Shown: in pieces, positions 33,206 to 45,689 of the stretch
How the letters are laid out: each line of letters begins with the position of its first letter
Numbering within the stretch: position 1 is the stretch's first letter
From: Platycnemis pennipes
Lineage: Eukaryota > Arthropoda > Insecta > Odonata > Platycnemididae
Direction of reading: 5' to 3'
NCBI GenBank assembly: GCA_933228895.1
Contig: OW121857.1
Coordinates: forward strand, 5,456,001 to 5,520,000
Length of the DNA stretch: 64,000 bases
The notes under the pieces: model-generated
Told to the model about the DNA's origin: nothing
What the model saw: the letters and a program-made list of their open reading frames with translations, nothing else
Databases searched by the model: none
Made by a program: the position numbers and the translations under genes

Positions 33206-33736
33206 AGCAGCGTTTAGACGTAGCAGTGTACTGCTATGACAGTCGCGAGAAGCGCGATATATCTATATCGCAAGTGCTATGATGCGTCTGCACCAATTTC
33301 TATGCAGATTAAAGCCGCTATTTAGGCGTGGCCACCACAAATAAAAAGCGTTTTATTTCAGTAGTGATTGATGCTTAAATTTTTATTGAATTCATCAAGA
33401 AATAAAGTCCATTGACGATTATCTTTTGTTCCCATTCTTTAAAGAGTAGAATCTTCCCTTTTGGGGAGGGATATCTTTGTTATAATATCCAAATTCCCGG
33501 TATCAGACGTCGTGCATTGCTTTCCGTTGGCGATTGTTGCGATTGTGTTGGATGCATTTCCGCTGGAAAGTAGACGTCCTTCAACTTTGCTAATAGCTCG
33601 AACTAGGATCGATAGTGTTTGGCATTTGTCCAGTATCGACCTGAACTCGCATCGCAGTTGCTATTTACAAATGCGAGTGGGGCTTAATAGTTGTCATCAG
33701 TTGACTATCATAGCAGTGCTACGTGTAAACGCACCT
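33206..33736. mobile_element. PIF/Harbinger-like MITE with TTA duplication
   Basis: Terminal inverted repeats of about 35-40 bp: the left reads GCGTTTAGACGTAGCAGTGT then CTGCTATGACAGTC, and the right in reverse complement reads GCGTTTACACGTAGCACTGC then TATGATAGTC. TTA occurs at 33203-33205 and 33737-33739, the 3-bp duplication typical of Harbinger elements. The interior holds an open frame (33461-33778) that crosses the right end and has no transposase motif, so the element is non-autonomous. Confidence 0.75.
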
Positions 33737-33739
33737 TTA

Positions 33740-34359
33740 GGAAGGAGGTGTGGAGTTCTAGGGACATTTTGGCTATGAGAGAGTATATAGACGTGTTATT
33801 ATTATTAACTAGAATAGAGTATCGGTTGCAAACACATCGACAAAGAAGAAATGTCTGTTGAAACGAAAGAATAAGGAGGAACAGGTGTTGAGGGAGGTCA
33901 GATTGGTAGGAAATTTATTATAATGGCCGTTAGGAATAATACTTCAAAAGGTACAGTAAGAAAGGAATTCTTTGTGGCAGGTGTGCGAAGTAAGCTGAAA
34001 AGAGGATTTAGGGTAGTGCGTTAGCCGGAGGGTGGTGGGCTGAATGTCGCTCATGTTTAGAGAGGATGGGGCGATGGAACACAGGATAAGTACAGTGGTG
34101 AAAAGAAGGAATAGCACCCTGTAAAAGATGACTGCGCCCTTGGAACTGTAACGTGTCATTTTCTAGCCATGTCATGCATGGGATTTAAGGAGCCGCCATG
34201 TTGGGTTTTGTCAAGAAAGTTTATACAGAGTCATAGGGAAAAATGGCGTCGGGCTCGACAATGGCTAATTTAGCAATGAGCATGGTGATCCAGGGCATTC
34301 GCGAGTTGCAGTCCCCAATAATAGGATTTGTATCCGTGGCTATTGTTGAACTCGCGGCA
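33740..34359. other. no gene recognised
   Basis: Purine-rich unique sequence between the MITE and the LTR; only short frames. Confidence 0.4.
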
Positions 34360-35076
34360 TGTTACGCAGGGAAAGTAATTTATGGCCGAGCGTAAACAAT
34401 GAGGGAGTTTTACTATATAAAGAGGAACGGAGAGCGAGAGGGGGGGCTAGTCCAACCATAATCCCGATCGGAGGAGAACCCTCGTTGGGTTTTGTATGAT
34501 ATAAAGGAAGTAATCCAAGAATACTCCCGATCGGAGGTGAACCCAGGTTGGGTGTGACATAGGAAAAGGCATTGAGGTCTAGGAATTGGCCCGTGGGAAG
34601 CTGAGTCCACGTCGGGGAACCATCTGGCGGGATTGGACCTAATTGGAGACAGGCGACGGATTTTCAGCCAAGAAGGAGAAGTCAGGGTGCAGTAGGAGGC
34701 AGGGATCGCATATTGGAGGACACAGCCGGGTACTCCAGAGCGTACTAGAGGGATAAAGCGGCCCACTCCCCACTACTTTGTATGTACATAATTTGAAGAG
34801 GGTACTTGATAATTTGTATGTGCAAAGTGAAAAGTGAAGTGGCTCGTAATCATTTGTGAAGTGATTTATGGCCTGTCAATTTGAGCCTGAAGAGAGAAAG
34901 TGAAAGTGAATGTGATATTGTTAACGAATAGGAGGGTAATTTATTATGTTGTTTATATTTATTTGTGTTGTGAGTCAGTATTAATGTGTTCAACAACAGT
35001 TAAGGAAATGATAACGAATAAAGATTGTTCAAAAGTAAATAATATATTACATTAATAAACAAAATAATAAATTACA
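34360..35076 (+). mobile_element. LTR of an LTR retrotransposon (solo or 5' LTR relic)
   Basis: Proposed limits are TGTTACG at 34360 and ATTACA at 35076, giving TG...CA ends. Inside are a TATA box (34414-34420), two near-identical segments containing CCCGATCGGAGG about 65 bp apart (near 34466 and 34531), and AATAAA at 35017-35022. A primer-binding-site-like TGGCTCCCAACG follows at 35081. No partner LTR or gag/pol remains. Exact borders are uncertain. Confidence 0.5.
34414..34420 (+). promoter_or_regulatory. TATA box in the LTR
   Basis: TATATAA preceded by TTTAC and followed by AGAGG. It is correctly placed to drive transcription rightwards toward the poly(A) signal at 35017. Confidence 0.5.
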
Positions 35077-35080
35077 TTAA

Positions 35081-35092
35081 TGGCTCCCAACG
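35081..35092 (+). other. primer-binding-site-like motif
   Basis: TGGCTCCCAACG lies 4 bases after the proposed LTR end. It begins with TGG, the complement of the tRNA CCA end, and resembles the TGGCGCCCAACG class used by many LTR retroelements. The matching tRNA is not identified. Confidence 0.45.
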
Positions 35093-35296
35093 TTATGTTA
35101 CGTGTGGTTCAGAGTAATTGTGTTTGATAGTGTTCAAAATAAAATAATATATTACAGAACCGATAAAGGAGCCGTAAGGTAGAAGAGGATACTACTTACT
35201 AGAAGGTATGCGAAACGATGAGGTTTTCAAATGACTTGAAATAATACCTATGTTAGAAAATATGCACTGATGTTACGAGAGAGTAAACACTGAGGT

Positions 35297-35955
35297 TGTA
35301 CGAGAAATAAGCTACTTTTCCCTTGTAAGACCTCATTTGGAATATGCTGCCAGTGTATGCGATCCCTACGAAATCGGTCTAAGTAATGAACTTGAACGTG
35401 TGCAGCGAAGATCAGCAAGATTTGTAAAGGGACGGTGCGATAACCTTATTAGCGTAACCAGTCTATTAAATGAATTGAAATGGTAATCATTGTTAGATCG
35501 CAGGTTGAAATTTAGACCTAATCTCTCAAATAAATGCCAAGACAATATTTTCAGTGATGATGTTAAAACTATTTTGCGAACCCCAACTTACTATGGCAGA
35601 CTGGACCATATTCATAAAATTAGAGAAATAGATTTCTGAACTGATATATTCAAAATGTCCTTTTTCCCTCGTACTATTAGAGATACGAATAACGGTAAAT
35701 ATGTCCAATCGGAGAGTAGCAATGGATAGCATTGGTAGCTGCATATTGGTCTGAGTACTTATAGCTAACCCTACCAACAGAATGTTTTTGCATGGTTGCT
35801 TTGCAATTTCTATCTTTTTAAATATTGAAGTTCTGACTAGTACATTAATACTATTCCCTTTTTTATGCATGATATGTAGTGCATGTTTGGTGAGAAATCA
35901 CCCCCTGCCACACACCTTTGTGGTGGCTTGCAGGGTATTATGTAGATGTAGATGT
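35297..35955 (+). mobile_element. LINE-B copy 11
   Basis: It starts at the REISYFSLVRPHLEY-coding segment. The coding remnant has stops (TGGTAA after LNELK). 3' UTR, hairpin CCCTGCCACACACCTTTGTG...GCAGGG and TAGATG repeats end it. 5'-truncated. Confidence 0.86.
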
Positions 35956-36663
35956 TACTGGTGTGACAATTGTTTTATAAGACTTTATCTGCCAGCACGC
36001 CACACGTAAGTGTATGTGAATGGAATTGGGTTAATTGGCGCCAACCACGATTAGTAATCATTATTATCTAACCTTAGGACCCACCTTGATAGCTGTAATT
36101 TTTTAGCATCTCAAGTGGGGATCCTTAATGGTCGTACTTCTTTTAAAAAGATTGGGGGAACAGTCAACATTGACGTCGTCGGTCGTAGCCCGCCCACACA
36201 GCTTGCGCCGCCGTCCAGATCCAGAATTTCGTGTCCACTTAGGCGCCGTTAACCCGTTCGAGGTGCTGTAGTCGGAGTTGTATGGCACAAAAATATTCGG
36301 GGTGATAAATTCCTTGGGAAGAGAGCGTTTCGACGACGAAAACATTATAATCACGTGTCGTTATTCAAAACGTTGCGCTGAGCGCCCGTCGAATACTGCG
36401 CGGCTGGATAATAAATTCGGACGGGAGAAATTGAACCGGAGGCGGCGACATTAAATACATATTGAGGCGGCCGCACTCAATTGTCTGGGGAACGTCTTCC
36501 CGGCAATCACGTTCCCAAAACCTCTTACTGAAACCTAATGGGTTTTGAATCAATGCGAGCAAAGGTTTCCTGAGAAGAAACGGTTGTGCTACGCTTATCG
36601 TGGAAGAATATTGGAAATGGAGAGTGCTCATTTTTACATTAGTAAATAAACATCTTGATTGAA
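35956..36663. other. no gene recognised; GC-rich block at 36170-36500
   Basis: The block is unique and CpG-rich. On minus 36354-36103 is open (83 codons, including YNSDYSTSNGLTAPKW) but lacks a clear donor or family match. Confidence 0.3.
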
Positions 36664-36895
36664 AGAAGAGAACAGAATAGGCAGCATAGTAAAGGGATAG
36701 GTAGGGGAAATATTTTAGAGTAGTCTGTAGTGCATTATGCATGTATTACCCCCTTAAATACTATATATACTAACAATCTAGTTGCATGAGACCCTATAGT
36801 TGCCTGTTTGCATGACGGTAGTGCATGCTTGGTGATCTTCACCCCCTGCCACACACCCTCACGATGGGTTGCAGGGTATCGTGTAGATGTAGATG
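36664..36895 (+). mobile_element. LINE-A copy 5, 3' end
   Basis: Starts at the REQNRQHSKGIGRGN-coding end of the ORF and contains the 3' UTR, the hairpin with CACGATGGGTTGCAGGG and a TAGATG tail. Confidence 0.85.
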
Positions 36896-37137
36896 ATTAT
36901 GATGAAATTATTTCGTTCGTAGCAGGTACGTTCAATCCTTCTTTCGAGGAGTCAGTTGGGTTAGAGATAAAACCAGCGGTGTTCATCCTTGTTAACTGGG
37001 TGCCTGGTGTGCAGGTCGACTGGTTCAAAAGGTCGCTGGCTCGATTACTGCCAAGGGCACGGACGGCGTTGTTTCCCCAAGCTTTCTTCGGATAGTAGGT
37101 CACAGTGAACTTTCTCTGCTTTATTTCGTGAAAATAG

Positions 37138-37266
37138 CTAACAATCTAGTTGCATGAGACACTATAGTTGCTTGTTTGCATGTTAGTAGTGCATGCTTGG
37201 TGATCTTCACCCCCTGCCACACCACACCCTCGCGGTGGTTTGCAGGGTATCGTGTGGATGTAGATG
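37138..37266 (+). mobile_element. LINE-A copy 6, 3' end
   Basis: Contains CTAACAATCTAGTTGCATGA, the hairpin with a 5-bp insertion (CACACCACACCC) and GTGGATGTAGATG. It lies only 240 bp after LINE-A5 in the same orientation. Confidence 0.85.
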
Positions 37267-37709
37267 AAAGAAAAGAGTGGAGCAGCTGCGACTCCTCGGG
37301 ATAGTAATGTGGTGGTTTCCCCTTGCCTTCCACATCGCAGTACTACAGGTGTTAAAGTAAATGTTACCACGCCTGTAGTGAAATGAGTGTCGCTGTTCCG
37401 ACCACTGTGGTCTCCACCTTCACTCATGTGAAGAAGAGCTGCTGCCCTCTCCTCCGGGTGATGGGAAGCATAATTGTTGGCGGCCTCCGTCGCCAAGTCA
37501 CGGCATCTTTACAGGTTCTGTATTATTTAGAGGCCTACCTTAACCAGGGGTTGACCAATAGCCCCTCGGAATGCCGTCGCTTTTTGTCCACGACTGCTTA
37601 TTCGACGAGTAAACTCGCTTATCTCGCAGATAAACCTCTGTATCTAGAGGTCGATCCACCATCCGCAACCCGGTGGACGCACTCGGTGCTTTAAATTTAG
37701 CCGAAGATT
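37267..37709. other. no gene recognised
   Basis: Moderate-GC unique sequence. Open frames on both strands (for example 37383-37694) lack motifs. Confidence 0.35.
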
Positions 37710-38024
37710 TAATGGATTGACCGAGTAAATAACGAGGAAGTCCTAAGATGAGTGGGAGAAAAGAGAAGTCTTCCGAATACCCTAGAAGAAGACGGGATGA
37801 CTTGATCGGCCACATCATGAGACATGATGGCCTGATGAAGACAATCGTCGAGGGACAAATGGAAGGGACGAATGGCAAAAGAAAGATCTCGTGCAAGATA
37901 TATGGAACAAATGATAAAGGATGTGAGTGAGAAGAAATATGTAAATATAGAGAGATTAGCCGATAGAAGAACTCAGTGTAGTGCTGCGTCAAATCTGAAT
38001 ATTGATGACGTATGATGATGATGA
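37710..38024 (+). mobile_element. R family copy 4
   Basis: RTE-like C-terminal remnant: WIDRVNNEEV-like start, a frameshift near 37748, then RRRRDDLIGHIMRHDGLMKT and IVEGQMEGTNGKRKI, the conserved end GCTGCGTCAAATC, and a GATGATGATG tail. 5'-truncated. Confidence 0.8.
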
Positions 38025-38348
38025 AATACATGCCTACAATTGGTTCCCAAGAGAATTTGTGCCTTGGCTCTTCCCAAATATGCTTTTCATTAAAGATTTT
38101 AAGATGTAGTTTCATGCAAATGATGTTTTTATGCGTTAATTAAATTTCCTCTCGCTGCCAATCGGGATACATTTACATATCCGTAATACTATTTTTCAGG
38201 TATTATCTTTTATTGCACATGTCATGATATAGGAATTTAATTTTAGGGTAAAAGTACAGCTAGAACAGTATGATTTGCCGTTTCTTACTCGTTGAAAGAT
38301 AAAAAGTTTGCTTTCCTGATGAAGCCAAATGAGACGATTTAAACATAT
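38025..38348. other. no feature recognised
   Basis: AT-rich unique sequence. Confidence 0.4.
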
Positions 38349-38893
38349 ACATCCATACGATACCCTGCAAGCCACCGCGAGGGTGTGTAGCAAGGGGTGA
38401 ATATCACCAAGCATGCACTATTGACATGCAAACAAGTTACTGTAGGATCTCATGCCTCACTTTGTTAGGTACTCTAGTATTTAAGGGATTAATACATGTA
38501 TCATGCACTACGGACTACTTTAAAATATTTCCCCTACCTATCCCTTTGCTATGCTGCCTATTCTGTTCTCTTATAGTACGGGGGAAAAATATCTTTTTGA
38601 ATCTATCAGTACGACAATCTATCTCTCTAGTCTTATTTATCTGGTTGAATCTAGCATAATACGCTGGTGTATTTAATATGTGCCTGACATCTTCAGTAAA
38701 GCTATCCGATTGAAATTTCTCTAATAGATTTAATCTGTACTTCAACCTACGCTCTGATAATGATTCCCACCCTAATTCTCGTATTAATTCTGAAACACTA
38801 CTCAACCTATCGAAACACCTTTTAACGATCCTAGCTGCTCTACGCTGCACAATGTCTAGTTCTCTGATCAAATCTAATTAATTCAGATCCCAA
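38349..38893 (-). mobile_element. LINE-A copy 7
   Basis: On minus the coding part is open from 38871 to 38515: IRELDIVQRRAARIVKRCFD, LGWESLSERRLKYRLNLLEK, FKKIFFPRTIREQN. 3' UTR, hairpin and tail end at 38349. It starts at the WDPN-LGLIREL segment, so it is heavily 5'-truncated but has few mutations. Confidence 0.87.
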
Positions 38894-39517
38894 GCCAATA
38901 AACAAGAGTTTTTAATCTCTTCTTGTAAATTGTAATTGTATTGATTCATAATGCACAGTGTAATACGCACCATCTATTATAGCGTTCAGAGAATTCTGCA
39001 CGTATGGTTTCATAGATTTTTCCCAACACTCGAGTAATTTGACAACGGGAGTCGAAAGGATTGCGGGATTTTGGCATTGCCGTGGGCTATCCATCTGGAA
39101 TATTGCCTATTAAAGTCATGGTTGTGCTCGGAAAGAAAGTAATTCTATTCAACACGAAAAAAAACTGACAGAATGGAAGCGCGCGACCGAGGAGCGTTGA
39201 ACTACATAACGTTTCAGAGTGAAAACTCCGCCAACCGATACTTAAAGTATTAAATTACCAGCACCTTGCGTTATAATAACGGCCTCTGAGATATTTTGCT
39301 ATGCGAAAACCAGTTCTCTTGCAAAGGGGACCGCTATCGCGACGGTATTTGCTCTCTCTCCCTTCTTCCCCACGCAACACGCACTGTTGCTGCCACTTCA
39401 CGAATCTACCCTCACACAATGCACTGTCACTACGCTCGAGAACTGCAGGGGAATCGCGCTGCACCGCTTGAGCTCCAACTTTCAAAGCATATGACCAAAC
39501 AGGTGAATCGCGGAAAG
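38894..39517. other. no gene recognised
   Basis: Unique sequence with short frames only. Confidence 0.4.
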
Positions 39518-40049
39518 AATGGGGTCGTTTACCATATTTTTTTATTGCCGAATATGATAGAGTTTATAAAATAAAAAGACCTCTATTTTTCTGTTTTTTT
39601 ATCTGTCAATTATTTATCGAGTTATAGGCGGCGAAAAACTGATGTTTTTAACCCTTTCGGAAAAGTGGGCGTGGTGCAACCTCTGACGTATATCGACTTC
39701 GTCCAATCACAACTGAGGCCGCGAAGCTACTTCGCCTCATCGCAATGGGGGGGAACACAGCTGACTCCGCCAATAGGAGCGATTGCGACAGCATCTGTGC
39801 GAGCAGACTTTCCGAGAACCCCCCTCCACTCCCTTCCCTTCCCATAAGAGCAGTCAAGGACGGGAGGAAAATGACGTCAATGTTGTCACAGCAGCTTATT
39901 GGGTGGGCGTCACCTTTTGCTTATTAAAATTTTTGATTTATGAGTGAATGCTTGTGGTTAGAATTTTTTCACTAAAATTCTTTTTTCGTTTCCATCTAAC
40001 AATTTCGTGTACAAAATTGCGATTTCGGTTCCGGGTAAACGCCCCCATT
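39518..40049 (+). mobile_element. MITE M1 copy 1
   Basis: Ends are inverted: AATGGGGTCGTTTACC on the left; the right end in reverse complement is AATGGGGGCGTTTACCC. The interior contains GACGTATATCGACTTCGTCC, the small palindrome GCGAAGCTACTTCGC and a full CRE-type TGACGTCA near 39872. The same element occurs at 52.1, 58.7 (inverted) and 62.0 kb. Frames inside are shifted between copies, so they are not conserved coding. Superfamily and target duplication are unresolved. Confidence 0.85.
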
Positions 40050-42005
40050 GAACCAAGGTCATAAATTGATGGGGACTCAGTATATTTTATAATTTAGTGG
40101 ATAAAGGATATTTTGTTTGCACAAGCTAACAAAATGTGGTAGTTCAATGGAGTCCAGAAGAGAAAGCATTTGAGAAAACATTTAGCCATGGATTCGAATG
40201 GAAAACATTGATTCTTCTCGCCTCACCGGTTGGTCATTAAAAAAAAAATTACCCAGGAAAAGAGCGTGCTGGATACTCCACATTACATGCCCATAGGTTT
40301 TAATAGGAGGTAACAAATGATTCAAACGAATTTTTGAGCTGTGACACAATTTATAATTCCAAAAAAGTTTATCCTTATTCTGTCGATAAGGATTTGTATA
40401 TGCTCTTTAGTCTACCATTTACTGTATCAACATTCAGTTCTGCCTTTTGTTCGTATCCTAAATTTTTTACCACACTGTTTGTAGCTTTTGCGAAGCTCAA
40501 CTTAACCCGTAGTATAGCATCACTTAAACGCGTCGGTACTGTCCAATTTATGGTCTTCAAACCTAATGTTGCAGATATACAAGTCACTGTAATTTTTAAT
40601 GCGTTCAGTTTTACTGTAACAAATCTTTAAATTGCGGGGAGACTAAAACACACGACATTCGTATACAAATAAATTTTCCAGCCTTAATACTAACGGCTCA
40701 TTTTGTATTTTTCAGTGTAGCGAATTCCCTTACAATTTTGTTGCATGGAAAGAAATCTCAACTTCAGTGGTGTTGTGGAAATACACCGAAGAGAAATTCC
40801 CTCTCTCCCATTTCTGCCGATCGCCTCCAACTGTCCACGACATAGACATTTTAAATGATATATAAGTCCCAAGCATTGACCAGAAAATGTCTCTTTAATT
40901 GAAATTTAATACCTTTTGTTCCGAGTAATTCACGAGACTTTATAGGTTTTGGGTTAAAGTCATCTGGCTAAGCGCTATTTATTTTCGTATAATTATTTCG
41001 AACTCTAAGGATAATTCCGCTTGTGACCATAAAGCTTTTAAAGCTGGAAATATTTGGCGCTTGAAATACCTCCGCGGTCGCTTCCTATCTCGCTGCATTC
41101 GAACGAAAGCTTGCACCTGTCGTATTTCATGCTGCCTGAACAATGCGCTCTCTTTAGAACGGGGGTTAAATTATTGCAGCCCTGAAAAAATATAACAGCC
41201 CTGCAGTGGCTTTATCTTCAGCTGAAATAGCGCTTCGAAAAGTTTTCCAATTGCATCTCATATCTCTTTGTTCTATGGACCACGTAAAAAGGTAACCATG
41301 GTCCGTTTTTCCAAACGTGCTGCTTATTCACGTTCTGATATGTCAACTTTAGTCTGCTTTTCCTGGCATAGTCACCCGTAGTGTGGTGAAATATGCCGCC
41401 AGTATGAATTATTGGTTGTTTGCAGTCCTCTTTTTTGCGTTGTCGATTGTTCCTTGCTGCTTCATTTAGGCGTAGTATGTGGTGTTCCCTTGGCCTATTT
41501 ATTGTGACAATTATTAGGATATAACCATGGAGTGTGGACTGCGCAAATTTGAGAAACTTTTTCAAGAATTCCTAAGCTATATGGAAATTAGTTCTTTTTT
41601 CCTTTGCACTTTTCAAATGATATTCTTAATTGTGAATCGACTTAGTGTCATGTGAGTTTTTGCTGGTGAGTTTAGTGTTTAATTTATTGATAGTTATGTT
41701 CATGTCAGATGTGAAATCCTTTTTTACTCACTCCGATTTGCACCGTTGTTGTCCATTAACATACATTTAAACCCTGTGGTCAACGATGACCTTATGAGGA
41801 ATATTATATGCTGCTCTAACTACTCATTTCAAATCTTTATATAGCATCTCTTATTTAGTTACTAACTTTTTTAACTTTTATTAAAAGTAATTTTTATCAT
41901 TAATTGGCGCAAATACACAAATATAAATTCAAAAATAAGGTGAAAGAAAGTGAACGTATCGGTGGTGTGGAGATGGAATGATGGTCGAAAACTCATGATA
42001 AAATT
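40050..42005. other. no gene recognised
   Basis: Unique AT-rich sequence. On minus, 40627-40375 is open for about 84 codons (TLGLKTINWTVPTRLSD), and 41565-41218 for 115 codons. Neither is recognised nor has clear splice sites. Confidence 0.3.
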
Positions 42006-42083
42006 TCGCCTTGACCAGGAATCGAACCACGGTCCTTCCGCTTGCCGGGCGACTGCATAGACCACCATGCTACCGAGGTTACT
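42006..42083 (-). mobile_element. tRNA-derived SINE head (S), intact boxes
   Basis: On minus: A-box TAGCATGGTGG and a perfect B-box GGTTCGATTCC, followed by TGGTCAAGGCG as in the other S heads. The downstream body differs from the 28.1-kb copy, so it may be a separate subfamily. Confidence 0.7.
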
Positions 42084-43421
42084 CTAATCTCCAGTCGGGG
42101 TTTTATAGCACCAAGTGCCCCCCAGATGAGCCCATAGAGGCGGCCAAGAGATGGCGCGAGGGCATGGTTTTAGTCATTACCTTTTGCCTTAGAGATTCTG
42201 TTGACGTGTGGCATTGCCAGCCTACGGCATACTCTTCAATTTCCGCTGTGTGCATAATTTTGCTGACTGCACTGCTTTTTTCTGCATGGTATTGGAGCAA
42301 TCGTTTTAGTTAAGTGTCGAGATCAAACGGGCTTTCTCTGTGGTGAAACCTCTCGATGTTCCCAGTATTGCTTGGGAAGCTTATCTTCAGTGTCTTTATA
42401 AGTGGAATATTGATTTCATATCCTTCATTCGTAGAAAAAATTTATCAAAGGTTAACGTTAAAGGCGTGTTGAAGTTCTACAGTTTTCTTCGCGTACTTTT
42501 AACTACCCATTAAAATAAATGAGAATTAACTCATTCATTTTTTACGTTTCGGTCTTAAATTGTTCGGAGGGAAAATGATTCTATAAATCTTTCGGACCGG
42601 CTATCTCCTTCTCGATTTCCATTCGTGGTTTAACCTCTCGACTCGATTCGGACTGAAGAGTTGGCGATAATAATTTCGAACCCGAGAGAGCTCGTTTATG
42701 CGATGAATTTCGAGCCGTATCTGGGTGAGCAGGAGGGCGGTGTTTATGAGTAATTCCCGTGAAATTTCGTCATAATCCAATCAGCCATGAGCCGGTGGTC
42801 GATATACGTGCGAACAGATGAACACTCCAGTAATTAAGTCCCGTTCGCCGTTTGCTTTCGAAACCGTCCGACGCTCCAGCCGACTGGAAACGAAATCCAG
42901 CGGCAGCGAGGTGATTCGGCTTCGTCGGCTCACTCAGATAAGGGCAGTTTGGGTGCACGAATCCATAACTAGTATGCTCTTTGGTGGGAAACCCCGTGAT
43001 GGGGCGAAACTAAAATAGAGAGTAGTGACTGCGTGAGATCGTAGGAAGTCTTTTATTTATGTATGTCTTTTAAACTTATGATGATCCTACAGTTGCCTCT
43101 CATAGGCAAAAGCAAGGAGTTAAAAGTACGTATCTGTCGGTAAATAAGTTCTTCGTTGTCTATAGCTTTCTATGTCTTACGCCTTCTTAGGCGTTTACTT
43201 ATAGTGGGTTTATAATGCTGGTGCAGTTTATAATGCTTATAACATATAATACTTTCAGTTATTTAATAATACTGATAACTCAATATTGACTTAACACTGT
43301 TAACTTGCTAACTTGAATTGCTAATTGCTAACTTGAAAAATTGTTGAGAATCATCGTACATTAAGAAAAACTGTGTAAGATATTATAGATAATAGGTACC
43401 TATAGGGTATTCAGAGATCTA
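42084..43421. other. no gene recognised; GC-rich block 42600-43000
   Basis: 42103-42300 on minus is open (AVSKIMHTAEIEEYAVGWQC) and ends at AAAAG/GTAATG, a weak donor; no good acceptor precedes it. The GC-rich block is unique with no recognisable product. Confidence 0.3.
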
Positions 43422-43520
43422 TATCTACATCTACATAATACCCAGCAAGCAACCACAAAGGTGTGCGGCAGGGGGTGATTTCTCACCAGACATGCACTAT
43501 ATATCATGCGTAAAAAGGAT
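43422..43520 (-). mobile_element. LINE-B copy 12, tail only
   Basis: About 100 bp: TAGATG-type tail, hairpin and the GATATATAGTGCATGTCTGG-like 3' UTR end. Severe 5' truncation. Confidence 0.82.
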
Positions 43521-43984
43521 ATGTTTTAAGATATTATATGAGTTATGAGATGTTTTAAGGAACATGAGACTATATTATTGCAATATGTATATCCATTTAT
43601 ATTGTTATTCCAGATGCTTGTAATTGCCCGGGCGATAAAAGAGTGATACACAGTTAAATTTCTCAGCATTATAAACCCACTATAATTGTGTGAACAATAT
43701 ACTTAATGCTTAAAAATGTTCTCGTAAAGCGAATCCTTGCTTATGACAAGCATCCTCTATAAATTTGATTTAGATGAATGTTTATAAATCTTGGGAAATT
43801 TACCACACCTCACTTACTCCCTCAATTATCATCTTTTAAGCAACGCTTTATCCTTCCGCTGTATGGGCTATCATAATTACACATCTCGCTTCAGGTAAAT
43901 TATATCTTAGCTTCTCAATTTTGATCCTTTCATAATAACAGTAGTCAGGTTAATTTGATGGAATTGTGACTCTATATTAATCAA

Positions 43985-44152
43985 GTAAAACTTTATTCTG
44001 TTCCAAACAAATATTATTAAATACCGCTTGATCGGCCTTTAGGTCATTAACAAAAGCTGAACTCAGATTTCGTTAATGAACCAAAGAAGTCAAAACCGGT
44101 AGAGCGGTATTTAATAATACTTGTTTGGAATAGAAGAAGGTTTTATTTTACT
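43985..44152 (+). repeat. foldback element with AAACCGGTAGA box
   Basis: The arms 43985-44028 and 44104-44152 are complementary over more than 40 bp (TTCCAAACAAATATTATTAA with TTAATAATACTTGTTTGGAA). AAAACCGGTAGA lies immediately before the right arm. The middle (about 75 bp) holds no coding sequence. Confidence 0.75.
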
Positions 44153-45514
44153 CTTGCAATGTTGGATCCTCTCTCTTAATTCAAGTCAGGATGCATTAAA
44201 TCTTACATGTTTATGAAGATTTCGAGGAATATATATATAATTAACGTCGCATTAATATGCTGTTTGGGAAACTGCACTGAATGCATAGTTTGAAATTCAA
44301 GATAATCTTCTCTGAAGAATTAATATTCATATGATCAACGCGATAAGGTCCTCTATGAAAATCCAAGCACAAAGATATATCAGAGCGTAGGTACTAATTG
44401 TGAAATTTTGTTAATTTAAGGAGGAGAAAATCATGAGTTTCTGATGAATAATTTTTTTCATTGACAGTATCCTTGGATGTTATCCGAAAAGATCTGTGAA
44501 TTAAGGAAGCTGACCCTGTAAAAATTTACATTTACTGAAACTCATTAGCACGTATTCGATGCTTAAAAACTGCTGAGGGAACCCAAACGTGAAAATCCAA
44601 ATCGAAAGAGCGTGTAGAAATGAACTATGAGCATTGGTACAAAATGATAGTAATGACATGACTATGCAAAATTTATATGTAATGTCTACATGCTAAAAAT
44701 CAAAAATCGATTGTGTCACCTCCTAATTTGTTGAATTATGAAATAATTACTTGCCTTGCTCTTAATTTTAATGTAGTAATTTGTTATTGTGCCGATTTTT
44801 TTAGATTGTGTTCGTCTAAGTATTTTAAGAATATAATCTCTCATCATATTCCTTACCTATTCAGTAAGAAAGTGGTCTTCTCTTTACCTGCCAGCGTCTT
44901 AAATGACAAACGAAACTGAAGAATGTTCAAGTTAATCTTTTTCCTGCCTTTTAGCACCACTTATCTCACCGTTTGCTATTTCTATCGAATTAAAACTCGA
45001 ATTGATCGAGATTCAGCCTTTTTATGGGGACCCGAGAACAGAACGTATTATTATCCTTTGGAACCGGAAATATAGCAAAAAGCAGCGAAAGCTTGAAGAG
45101 GATTTCGCTCCTTCGCAAGGAAGTTCACGCGTGACTACGTCGTAAGTGAGGCGTCACGAAGGTTGCCGTTATTTACGGCATGCGGTACAAACAGAAACAT
45201 GGTTTTGACTTTCTTAACCGAGTGACATACTATCCGAGTTGGATCACTACCAATTTTCCCGATGAATAAGAATTCTTCAGGCAATAAAATGTTTTCCCAT
45301 TCGCTTGTTTAGTATGCGTCAACAACAACATTTAAAGACTAGGCTTTGCTGATTGATCAGAGCTGGTGAAATGAAACCATGAAATGCGTTGGCGCTAGAA
45401 CTGTGTGGTAATCTCTGCAGATGAATCATCCAAGATAATATGTCATTCGTACACCCATCTGCAATAATAGAGGGTACGAATTCCGGCTAGATATGGTGGA
45501 ATTTTTCCATTATA
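44153..45514. other. no gene recognised
   Basis: AT-rich unique sequence; only short frames. Confidence 0.4.
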
Positions 45515-45615
45515 GATAAATGAAAAAACGTAGTGAACTCCACAGTGAATTTTATTGCGAGGACTTAGGTTTCGAGACGTAGTGCCATCATCATCACTAC
45601 GTTTTTTCATTTATC
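45515..45615 (-). repeat. foldback with perfect 21-bp arms and hammerhead-like box
   Basis: The arms 45515-45535 and 45595-45615 (CACTACGTTTTTTCATTTAT core) are perfect inverted repeats. On minus the loop reads TGATGATGATGGCACTACGT, CTCGAAACC and later CGCAATAAAA, in the same order as the 53.1-kb element. The C before TGATGA that a hammerhead core needs is absent. Confidence 0.72.
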
Positions 45616-45689
45616 CATCTGCAATAAGTTTGGTGAGTCTCCAAAGGCTATGATTTCGTTACCTAACGTAATACTAAGGCTAAATATTA

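Noticed and set aside
37540..38115. 191-codon minus frame
   Set aside because: It is antisense to R family copy 4 and flanking sequence; the R copy reads on the + strand.
39648..39857. Small minus frame repeated in M1 copies
   Set aside because: Shared reading follows from shared DNA; frames shift and stop between copies.
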